A DNA stretch of 64,000 nucleotides from Flaccisagitta enflata (GCA_965153355.1 OZ231126.1:23994001-24058000); one strand, 5' to 3'. Positions 46,965-58,602 are shown, counted from the first letter of the stretch. Notes: generated by a model from the letters alone, not told the origin. A program made the numbers and translations.

Positions 46965-48290
46965 TATTGTGACCACAGACTCGAAAACCTTGACCACAGC
47001 CTCGAAAACCATGACCACAGTTTCAAAAATCGAGACCACAGTTTCGAAAATCGAGACCACAAACTTGAAACTTGCAACCAGAGACTTGGAACTCGCGCCC
47101 ACAGACTCGAAAATCGCGCCCACAGACTCGAAAATCGCGCCCACAGACTCGAAAATCGCGCCCACAGACTCAAAAATCGCACCCACAGACTTGGAAATTG
47201 AGACCACAGACTTGGAAATCGAGACCACAGACTCGGAAAGAGACCACAGACTCAGAAAACGAGACAGACTCGGAAATCGCGACCACAGACTCGGAAATCG
47301 CGACCACAGACTCGGAAATCGCGACCACAGACTCGGAAATTGCGACCACAGACTCGGAAATCGCGACCACAGACTCGGAAATCGCGACCACAGACTCGTA
47401 AATCGCGACAAAAGAGTCGGCAATAGCGACCAAAGACTCAAAAATCACGCCCACAGACTCAAAAAATCGCGCCCACAGACTCGGAAATCGCGCCCAGACT
47501 CGGAAATCGCGCCCACAGACTCGGAAATTGCGCCCACAGACTCGGAAATTGTGTTCACCAACTCTGAAATCGCGACCACCGACTCTGATATCGAGGCCAC
47601 AGACTCAGAAATTGAGACCACAGACTCGGAAACCGAGACCACAGACTCGGAAATCGAGACCAAAGACTCGGAAATCCAGATCACAGACTCGGAAATCCAG
47701 ACCACAGACTCGGAAATCCAGACCGCAGACTTGAAAATCAAAACCGCAGACTCGGAAATCGAGACCACAGACTCGGAAATCGAGACCACAGACTCGGAAA
47801 TCGAGACCACAGACTCGGAAATCGAGACCACAGACTCAAAAATCGAGACCACAGACTGGGAAATCGCGACCACAGACTCGGAAATTGAGACCACAGTCTT
47901 GGAAATCGAGACCACAGACTCGAAAATTGAGACCACAGACTCGAAAATCAAGACCACAGACTCGGAAATCGAGACCACAGACTCGAAAATCGAGACCACA
48001 GACTCGGAAATCGAGACCACAGACTCGGAAATTGAGACCACAGACTCGGAAATCGAGACCACAGACTCGGAAATCGAGACCACAGACGCGAAAATCGAGA
48101 CCATAGACTCGGAAATCGAGACCACAGACTCGGAAATCGAGACCACAGACTCAGAAATCGAGACTACAGTCTCGGACATCAAGACCTCAGACTAGGAAAT
48201 CGAGACCACAGACTCGGAAATCGAGACCACAGACTCGGAAATCGAGACTACAGACTCGGAAATCGAGACTACAGACTTGGAAATCGAGAC
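46965..48290. repeat. 21-bp minisatellite GAGACCACAGACTCGGAAATC, ~60 copies
   Basis: The unit is 21 bp, so all three frames repeat with a period of seven codons, and both strands are largely open: plus strand TTDSEIE heptads (frame 46960-48195), minus strand ESVVSIS heptads. Variants (GCGCCC for GAGACC, AAA for GGA) are clustered by region, which shows local homogenisation. Indels of the unit shift the frame. The open frames follow from unit length and are not evidence of a gene by themselves. A GCGAGCG-rich tail follows to about 48400. Confidence 0.9.
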
Positions 48291-48714
48291 AGCAAGCGAG
48301 CGCATGAATGCTGCGAGGGAGCCAAGCAAGCGTAGCAAAGCAGAGCACTGCGAAGCGAGTGAGCGGTGCGAGCGAACAAACATAGCAAGCGACCAAATGG
48401 CCCTTTCTGAACAAGATGTCTAGAACGAGATGCCCAAAACAAATCAATGACTAGAAATGCGCTAGGACTCGCAATAGTTAACTTTAGCTAGTTAGATTAC
48501 TAGTTCAAATTCTGAAAACCCGTATAGTTTACTATAAGATATCAACTAGTTAAAACAATTATTGATTTGTATGGAAAAATGAGGAAAAACAGAAATTTAG
48601 ATTTAATTTTAACGAACATGATCAAATCCATTTGATCCTGACACCGAAACATGTCCCACCAAATCAGAGAGAGCCCGCCGGCCTCAGAGCCAGCTCTAAA
48701 CTAGTCATCCAAGG

Positions 48715-49205
48715 ATCGCACATGGTCAGCGGTACCCGATGCTCTGCTTGGAGTGATCAAGTGAAGTAGTGGAGTGAGAGCAGGGCAGCGGCCTTAAAGG
48801 GCCAATGTCCTGTTGGACACAGGGGTGAATTTCGAGATGTCCTGAGGTATATCAGGTCTGAAAAGACGGATAGGGGTCATTGAAGGCAGATTTAAAGTCT
48901 TTAGTGCAGAAATTAGTCGAAAAGAGCATATTTGAGGTCTAAAGAGCTGATTTGAGGCCTGGAGGGCGGATTTGAGGTCAGGAGGGCTGATTTGCAGTAT
49001 TGAGGGCAAATATGAGCTCTGAAAAGCTGATTTGAGCTCTTGAGGGCTAAATCCAGGTTTGAAAGGGCTAATTTGAGGGCTCAGAGGGCCAGAATCAGGC
49101 CTGAGAGTGCAGACTTGAAGCCCCAATGGCCAAAGGGGGACGGACAGAAGGACGGACATTTCGAAATTCCCCCGTGTGTCCCTTTGGGGCCGCTGCCCAA
49201 AAAGG
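48715..49205 (-). mobile_element. B-family foldback element
   Basis: On the minus strand it runs from CTTTTTGGGCAGCGGCCCC to GGGTACCGCTGACCATG, with AAATTCGCCC-type arms and a core of TCAAATC(A/C)GCCCTC repeats. Confidence 0.78.
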
Positions 49206-49206
49206 T

Positions 49207-49208
49207 TA

Positions 49209-49254
<46 letters not shown>

Positions 49255-49255
49255 G
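49207..49255. repeat. (TTG)n microsatellite
   Basis: Abuts the B element. 49320-49990 is AT-rich with no supportable gene. Confidence 0.95.
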
Positions 49256-50032
49256 ATGTCGTTGATGTTGTCGTTAACCTACGTAGGTTTCCCCATTGCC
49301 AACGGAGCAATAACATGAGGGATAGAAGTTGGGAATAAACTCCTTGGATTAGGTTTGGTTGACTTAGCTAGTACATATGACGGCAAATTTTTGAAGGAAA
49401 ATGTGTTTAACCATTCTTTTTGAATCATTGTTAGAAAAATAATGAAGCTGGATTGCTTTCAATAAAAAAATTTCCTTTAAAGACACTTGTACATATATTT
49501 TTATAATATTCTGACTTAAAATGTAATTTGAACTATATGATTCACATGAATAGAGGTAAAAAGATGCTTTTTAATTAAGTTCTCCTTTCACTTTTTTCCA
49601 TTTTCAAAAATCAAAATTCTAAAAAAGCCAAATACAGGGAAATTTTGCATTTTGAAAAACAAAGTTCTTTCTTTTACTGATTTAAAAGGAGAACTTTGTT
49701 CTTTTTTTTTTATTCTTTAATTTTCTCTGCAAATTCAGAAATTTGACCAGCCCCTTATCAGTGACCAAACATAAAACAAGTATAAATTTTAAAAAAATTG
49801 GTAATATTGGCGGAACTTGGTCCTCTTTCTACATAAATGCATTTTTTTTTAATATCACATCTGAGCCACTTCAATCTCTTTTATTCATTTTTTTTTTGCA
49901 TTTTCATTTATACATTTCTTCAGTATTGAAACACAAATGTTGCCTTCAGAGGGACGCCGTCATATTCTCATTTCTTGGCTAACCTCTGTCTCTGAGAAGA
50001 TTCTATTGTGCCCATGGAGAGAGAGAGAGAGA

Positions 50033-50178
50033 AACAAGGCCGGATACACGGCAAGACAGTTGCGGATGGTCGGGCAGGAGCCGTGATGCAAAAACCGCTC
50101 GCAATTCAAAAAGTTTGTTACCGACCTACCGACCTACCGACCGACACGGCAAGGTGTAGAGTCGCGTGTCCACAACTA
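50033..50178 (-). repeat. A-family repeat, short subtype
   Basis: On the minus strand: GTTGTGGACACGCGACTCTACACCTTGCC … GCCGTGTATCCGGCCTTGTTT. Confidence 0.78.
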
Positions 50179-50284
50179 AAAATACAGAGAAAACTTAAGG
50201 ACCTGATGTCACTCGGATTTTATAATTTTTCAAATTGGCGGTTAACGGACCTATTTCGAGACCTCTGCTCTTTGCTTCTCCATC

Positions 50285-50470
50285 CACTCAAACACACACA
50301 AACACACACACACACAAACACACACACGCATAGGGGCGCGCGCACAAACACACACTCAAACACGCTCGCAAAGAAACACACGCGCATACACACATGCATG
50401 CACACACACGCATACACACACACAAACACGTACACACACATGCATGCGAACAAATGTATATATACACGCA

Positions 50471-50556
<86 letters not shown>
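50285..50556. repeat. Impure then pure (AC)n microsatellite
   Basis: Impure ACAC(A)n with CGCG and ATGC inserts to 50475, then pure AC. Around 50600-50720 a GTTCGTGATTCA-type short repeat occurs, again at 52840-52980. Confidence 0.93.
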
Positions 50557-50557
<1 letters not shown>

Positions 50558-50979
50558 CAGATAGTTGACAACGCGAAATATCAGATGCCACAAAATCACC
50601 GCGCGGTTCACTAACGTTCAATCGTCCATGAATCAGAAACTTTTGTGAACCATGAATGTTCGCAATTCACGATTGTTTGTAAACCACAAAAATTCATGAA
50701 TCACAAACGTTCAAACGTTTTTGTATTTTGTTCCTCAAATCGTCAAACTGAAATGAGAAGATGTCATGAGTGTGTAGATTGGGTGGTTCACATAGCAAAA
50801 TTTGGGAGTATCCCTTCACCCTACTTGGATAATGTGGAGGAGCAAGAATCATGAAAATGACCATTTTTGTTTTTTTCAAAATTCTTTCATCTTCCGTTTT
50901 TGTTTTGGCCTTTTAGATTCCACAGATTTTCTAGTAATCTGCAAACTCCTGTGTAGTTTTGGTACATAAAGAATAAATA

Positions 50980-51550
50980 CAGATGTCGTCTAGACTTGGA
51001 AACACGGGGGAATTCATTACACGAAGATAAATAAAGATAAAAGAGTGATATTTTGAATATAAACTAATAAAAGGATGCTTTATTGCCCATGGGTGTCGGT
51101 TTCCATGGAAACACATTTCCATGTATTAACGCTAAAGTATCAATTTTTTGAAAAATTTTTTTAGGGAACATTGTTTAAAATAAAATTTGCTACAACTTTC
51201 CCACAGTATGTTCTGTAAGAATATCGCTGGTTTGGCGGTTGCTAGGGAGCATCACAGGGCTGTCACACATAGTTACGCTCCCTAGCAACGGCTAAACGAG
51301 CAATATTCTTACAGAACATACTGTGGGAAAGTTTTGGCAAATTTTATTTTAAACAATGTTCCCTAAAAAAATTTCTCAAAATATTGATACTTTAGCATGA
51401 ATACATGAAAATGTGTTTCCATAGCAACCAACACCCATGGGCAACAAAGCATCCTTTTATTAGTCTATATTCCAAATATCAGTCTCTTAAGTAAATTTGT
51501 CTTCCTGTAATGAATTCCCCCGTATTTCCAAGTCTAGACGACATCTACTG
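50980..51550. mobile_element. Foldback MITE, TA-flanked (H family, copy 2)
   Basis: Left CAGATGTCGTCTAGACTTGG, right CCAAGTCTAGACGACATCTACTG, flanked by TA (50978-50979, 51551-51552). The arms stay complementary for ~270 bp, with ACTTTCCCACAGTATG and TTGCTAGGGAGC near the centre. It matches copy 1 at 1051-1570 over the whole length. Confidence 0.82.
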
Positions 51551-51861
51551 TATTTGTTTTAAAAAATCATGATGTTTGTAAAAATAAATTAAAATATCAA
51601 ATCATAAGCTATGAAAGAGCTTATAAAGAGGCAAATTAGCAATTCTTTGAATAGTAGAAATTTATAAAAGCTGATTCAAAGAATGTCAGCATACGAGAGA
51701 ACAAGGCTGAATCCATGGTCAGTACCAGTCACGTATGGGTGGGTAGGGGCAGAAAAGGACTTTTTCACACTTTTTAGTTGCGGACACGCGACTATATACC
51801 TTGCCGTGTCGGTTGTTAGGTCAGTCCGTCTGTCCGTCCATCACATATATGAATTCCGAGC

Positions 51862-52360
51862 GGTTTTTGGGCAGCGGCCCCGAAGGGGACGATGTCCTGT
51901 AGAACACAAGGGACTTCCGTTGGTTCGTTCGTTTGTTCGTTTATCCGTTTGTCCCCCCAGGCCCTCTCAGGCCTGAAATCTGACCTCTTAGGCCTTAAAT
52001 CTGCCCTCTCAGGCCCTTCATCTGTCCTTTCAGGCCTGAAATTTGCCCTCTCAGGCCTTGAATCTGCCCTCTCAGGCCTTGAATCTGCCCTCTCAGGCCT
52101 TGAATCTGCCCTCTCAGATTCAAGGCCTGGGAGGGCAGATTTCAGGCCTGAGGCTGAGAGGGCAGATGAAGGGCCTCAGAGGGCAGATTTCAGGCCTGAG
52201 AGAGCCTGGGGGGACAGACGGGTAGACGGACAAAAGCACGAACGAACTGAAGTCCCCTGTGTTCTACAGGACATCGTCCTTCGGAGCCGCTGCCCTGCTT
52301 CCTCTCATTCTGATTCACAACCATGCAAAGCAGGGCAGCGGGTATCGCTGACCACATATT
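51862..52360 (+). mobile_element. B-family foldback element inside A
   Basis: Arms GGGGACGATGTCCTGTAGAACACA and inverse; core of CAGGCCTTGAATCTGCCCTCT repeats facing inverse repeats; tail GCCCTGCTT…AAGCAGGGC…GGTATCGCTGACCACATATTG. Confidence 0.85.
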
Positions 52361-52380
52361 GCTCCTGCCCAACCTTCCGC

Positions 52381-52613
52381 AAAAAAAAAACTCATACCGA
52401 TTGCATTACAAGTGCAAGCCCTCTGACACTAACGCTTTTACGTTTACCCTAGATTTGAAACCATGATGATTACTGCTGATTAATCTAAACTTGTTTACCA
52501 CGAGTTCTATGTTGGAACTCGGGCTTAGGTGTAGTCCATTCCATTACGATATCATTTATTGCTGAATATGCTGTTTATGGATAAAATAATACATTGATTG
52601 ATTGATTGATTGA
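52381..52613 (+). mobile_element. Retroposon-like insert with (ATTG)n tail
   Basis: It interrupts the A repeat between CCGC and GACTAG. It starts with an A-run and ends GATAAAATAATACATTGATTGATTGATTGAT. The tandem-repeat tail suits a LINE or SINE 3' end. Too short for a protein. Confidence 0.5.
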
Positions 52614-53002
52614 CTAGATTGCCGTGTATTCGGCCTTGTCCAACTCGATGACCCTCGACGGACCAATGGACGGACGTAGACCACACCTCTTACATAGTTG
52701 CTAGTCCGCAACTAAAAAGAGAGAAACCGCGCTTGAGAGAGAGAGAGAGAAAATTGAGCGTGTGTTTGCTGGACAGATGACAACGCGAAACACGAATGCC
52801 GCAAAATCGACTGAAATACTTTACGCAGCTAACGAGCGCCCAGTCATTCGTGAATCACAAACGTTTGTAAATCGCGAACATTCATGAGTCACGAACATTC
52901 GTAAATCGATCACAAACATTCGTATATCACGAATGTTCGTAAATCAAAAACGTTCTTAAATCAAAAACGTTTGTCAAACACTAAGTCATTCAGACTGATT
53001 TT

Positions 53003-53327
53003 TAAGTGCGTCCTCGCACTTCCATAAGAGGTCATGTCCATCGGTTGGTTGGTCAGTCGGTCGGTCGGTTACGCTAACGTTTGAAATGCGCAAAACGGCT
53101 CGTTACGCTCAAAATGCGTATTTCCTCATTCCTATAACATTTCATCCCTTACCACATTCATTTTAATTCATTCATTCATTCATTCATTCATTCATTCATT
53201 CATTCATTCATTCATTCATTCATTCATTCATTCATTCGTTCATTCATTCATTAATTCATCAAAAACGTTCATTCACAAATTCTGAATCAAGCGAGGCGTA
53301 CTTATTGGCCATCACTTGGCCTTGTTT
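53003..53327 (+). repeat. D-family repeat with (ATTC)n expansion
   Basis: Head AAGTGCGTCCTCGCACTTCCATAAG, GGTCGGTCGG, then (ATTC)n (53165-53255), tail …TATTGGCCATCACTTGGCCTTGTT. Confidence 0.7.
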
Positions 53328-53332
53328 TAAGT

Positions 53333-53532
53333 TGCGGACACGCAACTCTATAAGAGGCTTTGTCCGTCTGTCCGTCTGTTGGTCCGTCCGTCCGTTGGTC
53401 CGTCCGTTGGTCCGTCAGCATGAGTCGAAAAGTGGGAAAACAAGCGTTCTAGAACATTTTTAGTCGTGGACAGTTGCATTTCCGCCCCTGCCCACCCGTC
53501 CGCAACTGATGGCCGTGTATCCGGCCTTGTTT
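53333..53532 (+). repeat. A-family repeat
   Basis: Directly follows the D repeat: GTTGCGGACACGCAACTCTATAAGAGGCTTTGTCCGTC…CCGTCCGCAACTGATGGCCGTGTATCCGGCCTTGTTT. A degenerate further copy lies at 53872-54033. Confidence 0.78.
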
Positions 53533-54039
53533 CTAAGCTCGTGAAACTGAAATGAGTTGAGGTTTTAAGCGTATAAAAGCTTGCATAAGAAGAGTGCAAA
53601 TGAGGACATGAGGACATGTTAGCGATTCTAAAAATGCAAAAATCAGCAAGTGTACAAATGCACGTACAAGCAAGCGTGCAAATGCACATACGAGCGAGCT
53701 TAAAAATGCACATACAAGCAAACGTACAAATGAATGCACATGCGAGTGTGTAAATGCATGCATTAGGATTACCGCCCTGTCTAACCTCATTGTAAACAGC
53801 CCACATCCACCCATATAACTGCCCCTTCCCTCCTGCAATACTACCCATGCTCATCTGCGAGGCATTGGGCTGTTAGTCCATCCGTCTGTGATGATCGAGT
53901 TGAAAATTGTGAAAACGCGCAATTGCCATGAGGTAAGTTACTGCGGTTGCGTGCATGTGTGGAAGGGGGTGTGGCACAGGGTTGAATACCCCTGCCCACC
54001 CGTCCACGATGACCTTATATCCAGGCCTTTTTAATAGAT

Positions 54040-55157
54040 TTCTGGACAGAGCCTGTCGGGCTCTCTCTGCACAATATTGCAAAACCCGACGGAAAAACAG
54101 CCAGCCCGATGCATCGTTTTTTTACTTTTGACTCTAATTTGGGCATGTTAATATGGCCCCATCATCATAAAATTTTAGGTGATAGTAATGCATGACGTTG
54201 AAAATTTACAGTAAAAATTTCATGAATATCAAACCAGTTTTAGGGGGTTAAATGATTGTTTTTTTTTTCCTTAGGTACCCCCAAAATAACTATTTTCAGG
54301 CCTTTTGGACATTAATTTAAGCCTTCAAACTGAAATTTTTCTTGTTACACCAGACCAAATGTGATTGATGATTATAAAAACATGTGAACTCTGAAGAACA
54401 GGTGGTTTACAGGAGAGGTGTTACCTTCCAGATGCCGAAATTTATGATTTTTTGACATTTGGCACATGATAGCAATTTCATTTTTTTTTTTTTTGACAGG
54501 GAAAAAATGCTAAATAAGGGCCGAATTTTTTTTTGGAGATCATCAACGACCCCAACAAAAAAATTTGGGTCATAGTTGACTCCTCCCCTACATGATTTGG
54601 CATTGTCCCCACATAGAAGTTAATTTTTCAAAAATTCGATTTGTCGATTTTCGACTTTCAAGTCTAATTTGGGCATCTTAACATTGTCCGAATGTCATGA
54701 AATTTTAGATGAAGGAAGTACAAGATGTAAAGAAGCCACAGTTCAAATTTTATCGAAATCGGACAAGGTTAAGGGGGGTAAAAGTCTCTCCCAGTGCATG
54801 AAATAACTTCAGAAAATGGCATATTTTTTTCAACCCTGCACAAAAAGCACTATAACTCAAAAGTGGTTGAAAATATCAACTCGAAACCAATTTTTTCGAT
54901 TCCTCAGGCAATTTTGCATTGATTTACCTATTTGGTAAAATTTTTCTACAATTTTTATTATTTTTTAAAAATTTTTCGTGAAAACGTGTCCCTTTGAAAA
55001 ATGAACAAACAGATCTCGACGTTTTTCACTGTTTGAGGCCGGTCAAATGAGTTGATTCTGGGCCAAAAAGTATTATTCTTGCCAGATAATGTACTCAACA
55101 TGTCTCTGGAGGTAGTTTCTGACAAGTATAGGACTTTTTGACCAAATTCGATGAATA
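54040..55157. other. AT-rich right-hand part of the 8.8-kb transposon
   Basis: Two diverged modules (from about 54115 and 54650) both read TCTAATTTGGGCATSTTAA, then TCATRAAATTTTAGRTGA, then GTTAAGGGGG/GGGGGTTAAA. No open frame of note in either code. It may be sub-terminal transposon sequence. Confidence 0.5.
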
Positions 55158-55243
55158 CATTTTATAACCCTACTTGAAGAGCGAATGTGGGTTGCGTGTG
55201 TCATTGAGGGATGGTGAGGCTTTGAGTGAGCCGTCTGTGAAGG

Positions 55244-55480
55244 TTGAGGGTTGGCTTAGGTAACATTGGAAGACCGCTGACACAAGATACGGATATTTGG
55301 ATTCTGGTTGAAGAGCTTTCTTTTACTGCTGCTTTACGTACATGGCGAGGATTGTTTTACAGAAGAGCTGGGAGTTATGGGTGGGATTTGGGTCTGGCCG
55401 CATGTACAGATGAACCCCGCTTTAACGGACCCGCCATCAACGGAATTCCGCCTATAACAGATAAAACTTGTTAGTCCCAT
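55244..55480 (+). other. Short open frame with MITE-end-like motif
   Basis: A 76-codon frame. Its 3' half is GATGAACCCCGCTTTAACGG…CCATCAACGGAATTCCGCC, which resembles the ends of pogo/Tigger-type MITEs more than coding sequence. No matching right end was found. Confidence 0.3.
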
Positions 55481-56079
55481 GAATTGTCTTTCAGCTCAGG
55501 GTAAACGTTGGTATGTGACAGTTGAAGGAATGGCCCAGAATGGAAAGCACGATATTGTAATAGTGACCATTTAACTCTTAATTCAATACTAAATTCACAA
55601 ACGAGCAGTGATATTGAGGGCAGTGCGAAGTAAGTAGAACCAAATGAATCATTCAAACATGAACCAAGAAGATAAAAACTCTACCGAGGAAAAAAAAGTT
55701 GCCATTTGAGAGTGAAACTGCGATTCGATTCTCATTCCCACACTTGATTAGTTTCACTTGGCGACGTCCCACAGAGAGCCAAATAAGCTCGATTCCAGGC
55801 GATAAACCAAAGGATTTTTTCAATTTTTAACTCTCAATATCTGCTGAAATAAGGAGGAGAGAACAAAATGGGTGTTTTGTTCTCTTAGAGGGGGTTAGAA
55901 TAAGGGGGTGAGTGAAAAAAAAATGAAAAAAGTTTTTTTTTCTCCAAGATATTGCAGTAAAAAGAGGCGATGCCCTCATCATGCCTCATCAAAAAAATTT
56001 TAACACCATTGCATAGAGGAGATTGAGCACATTCCAAATATGTAAGCATATGTGCATATTGCTGCCGCTTTGGCGCTCA

Positions 56080-56224
56080 GAGCAGATGGAAAGTCACTCT
56101 GGCAGCAATGGTTTTCAGCGACGATGTCCAGTTGAATCCCGATCTTTCCATCAACAAGAATGGCAAAGTAAGGAAGAGGAAGAGGATAGAAATAAGGAGA
56201 GTAGATAAGGAAGAGGAACACTGA
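56080..56224 (+). CDS. Possible terminal exon
   Basis: After TGGCGCTCAG/ the frame reads …WKVTLAAMVFSDDVQLNPDL…NKNGKVRKRKR… to TGA. A GTAAGG right after NKNGK could instead be a donor. The opposite strand is also open, so the call is weak. Confidence 0.25.
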
Positions 56225-56257
56225 ATGAAGATTAACTTGAAACAGGCTCATTCACTA

Positions 56258-56480
56258 AATTGGACACGTTGGTGGCGCCTTGATAAGTCACTTAACTTTT
56301 GCTTAAAAGTCTTGGGTTCGATCCTCATCTGTAACTAATACTTTTGACACAAACATATTTTAGATGAGTCCCAAACACACTGAGGGGAATTTTTCAAAGG
56401 AAAAATGAATGTGACTTCCAAGATTCGAACTCAGAACCTTGTGAGCAAAAAACAAGCATGTTACCACAAGACCATTCTTA
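56258..56480. mobile_element. tRNA-like (SINE) pair in inverted orientation
   Basis: Plus strand 56262-56330 has GTTGGTGGCGCC…CACTTAAC and a Pol III B box GGTTCGATCC. Minus strand 56475-56408 has TGGTCTTGTGGTAACATGC (A-box-like), a pairing CTTGT/ACAAG stem, and GAGTTCGAATC (B box). Neither folds to a fully canonical tRNA (the second loop is too large), so tRNA-derived SINE heads or decayed tRNA genes are likely. Confidence 0.5.
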
Positions 56481-56698
56481 TTCCTAAACTTGAAGGATAA
56501 TTTGATTGTGTTATTCTAAAATGGCAGCAAGTTCTTCACCTAAGTTGTTCTTATCTTTTTCATTGCAAACTCTGGCAGTTGATCAGAGTGCCCTCCTCTG
56601 TCAATGAGATGCATAAATAAATCTTAGACATAAGGAAACTGCTCAGCAGATTGTTCTGTGGTACAGTGTGCGTCCGTGTTTTATGACGAACCGCTTCA

Positions 56699-56699
<1 letters not shown>

Positions 56700-56780
<81 letters not shown>
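56700..56780. repeat. (TC)n microsatellite
   Basis: Dinucleotide tract. Confidence 0.97.
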
Positions 56781-57105
56781 TCTTCAGCAGTCAAGAACTC
56801 GGCACTTGGCTATTTCTGCATTTGAAATAGGATAATCTCTCTCTTTTCTTTTTTTGCCCATAAAATGATATCAATTCGAACATAAAATCCCGAATACGGC
56901 CATAAAGGGACGCTGTCCAACCTCCTTTTTCCTCCTCCTCACCCGCCTCCCTCACCGCAATCTCTCTCTTCCTCCTCCTCACCCTCCATCTCTTCCTCAC
57001 CTCCCCTACCCTCTTTTACACGCGCGTTCTCCTCCTCCATCGCTAATGCTTGGGGCTACTGAGTACTCCCCCACCGGAGGCGTCCATATATGCAAATGAG
57101 TAAAA

Positions 57106-57108
<3 letters not shown>

Positions 57109-57183
<75 letters not shown>
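57109..57183. repeat. (AG)n microsatellite
   Basis: Dinucleotide tract. 57190-57455 is A-rich and empty. Confidence 0.97.
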
Positions 57184-57186
<3 letters not shown>

Positions 57187-57461
57187 CCATCATTATCATC
57201 AAGTGCAGAGGAGAAGTCGGACTCGGGACTCAACGGCGCTTCTCTGATGAATGTCTTTGATCGAGGTCGAATTCGATTCAAATTGTGGAGAAAAAAAAGT
57301 TTTTAAAGAAAAAATATTAGAAAAAAACCAAAGTTAAAGATGAATGGAAGAAAAAAAGAAACTAAGTGAAGAAAAAAAAATGAAATGGAAGGAAAACCTG
57401 ATGGATTGCAGAAGTTGTAATGGAAAGATGGACTAGCAAGCTGTTTCAAGCTTTACTGTTC

Positions 57462-58110
57462 CTTTTTGGGCAGCGGCCCCAAAGGGGACGAAGTCCTGTA
57501 GAACACAGGGGGACTTTCGTTCGTTCGTTTGTCCGTTCGTTCGTTCATCCCCCCCTCATCAGGCCCCTCAGGCCTCAAATCTGGCCTCTCAGGCCTCAAA
57601 TCCAGCCTCTCAGGCCTCAAATCCAGCCTCTCAGGCTTCAAATCCAGCCTCTCAGGCCTCAAATCCAACCTCTCAGGCCTCAAACCTGGCCTCTCAGGCC
57701 TCGAATTAGGCTTCTCAGGCCTCAAATCCAAATTACCTCAAACCTGGCCTCTCAGGCCTCAAATTAGGCTTTAAATCTGCTATCAAAGCCTCAATTTATT
57801 GCTCTCAGGCTTCAAATCAGTCCTCTGACCTTTCAAGCCTTAATCCAGCTCTCTCAAGCCTCAAGTCAGCCCTCTCAAGCTTCAGATTGGCATTATCAGG
57901 CCTTACATCAGCCTTCTTGGGCCTCAGTTTAGGGTCTTGAAGGCCTCTATAGCATCTCATCCACTTCTTCAGGCAGGACGAACAAAAGTCCCCCTGTGTT
58001 CTACAGGACTTTGTCCCCTTTGGGGCCGCTGCCCTGCTTCCCCTCACTCCAATTCACAATCTCTCAAAGCAGGGCAACGGGTATCGCTGACCACATATTG
58101 CCCTTGGGCG
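57462..58110 (+). mobile_element. B-family foldback element
   Basis: Starts CTTTTTGGGCAGCGGCCCCAA, arm GGGGACGAAGTCCTGTAGAACACAGGG and its inverse at 57982-58030. The core is about 18 units of CTCAGGCCTCAAATCCAGC, here all in one direction. Tail GCCCTGCTTCCCCTCA…AAAGCAGGGC…GGTATCGCTGACCACATATTG. Confidence 0.85.
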
Positions 58111-58549
58111 ACCTGTTTATTGATATTCTTTATGCAAGAATTGAATAACAGAAGAAAAGGCTAGCCCTCCGCCTTTGCTTGTTACCCTTCCTCATCGACA
58201 CCTCCCCAGCCTCAATCCAACCCCCATCCCAAACACCCGCTTCAGTCCCATTTTCTGTGACACATGAAGTTTTCAGTAACCCTAGCCCCACCAACACTTC
58301 TCTCCTCAACCCCCCCCCCCCTCCCCCATCTCCAATCCTCAATATCCATCCCCAATCCCTCCATCACTTCCTCCTCGTGACCTTTCCAATAACCCAAGCC
58401 CACGGAAAAAAAGCCCGTCTAAGGATAAATGAATGTCAGGAGGAGGGCAAAATAAAATTTCGTCCTTGCAAGCAGACTGAGAGCGGAGTTTGCCCCCGTG
58501 TGTCACGGTTTTTCTAAGAAAAAGTATGTGTGTGTGTGTGTTTGAGAGA

Positions 58550-58550
58550 G

Positions 58551-58602
<52 letters not shown>
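58550..58602. repeat. (AG)n microsatellite
   Basis: Dinucleotide tract; a second, 59153-59212, follows. 58610-59530 has no supportable gene. Confidence 0.95.

Larger units (their letters stand above)
51776..52640 (+). repeat. A-family repeat interrupted twice
   Basis: Compared with 19670-19803, the A sequence breaks after GAGCGGTTTTT (B element 51868-52350), resumes TGCTCCTGCCCAACCTTCCGC, breaks again at 52380 for a ~230-bp insert that ends (ATTG)n, and resumes with ACTAGATTGCCGTGTATTCGGCCTTGT. A minus-strand A fragment precedes it (51699-51765) and another follows (52641-52716). Confidence 0.8.
46361..55172. mobile_element. 8.8-kb DNA transposon with nested elements
   Basis: The ends are perfect 15-bp inverted repeats: TAGGGTTATAAAATG (46361-46375) and CATTTTATAACCCTA (55158-55172). 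They are directly flanked by the 7-bp repeat CTTGAAG (46354-46360, 55173-55179). The insertion splits a minisatellite. TAGGG ends fit the hAT YARNG rule; hAT duplications are usually 8 bp, so 7 bp is slightly off. A zinc-finger-like frame lies near the left end. The interior also holds the 21-bp minisatellite, a B element, an H foldback element, A and D repeats and an AT-rich block (54040-55157). No DDE or RNase-H-like transposase domain was found. Confidence 0.78.

Noticed and set aside
46960-48195. 411-codon frame as a heptad-repeat protein
   Set aside because: The 21-bp unit has no stop in most registers, so open frames on both strands are automatic. Kept only as a repeat and a low-priority question.
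48715-49205. B-core tandem repeats as a CRISPR array
   Set aside because: Units are contiguous without spacers, and the setting is eukaryotic.
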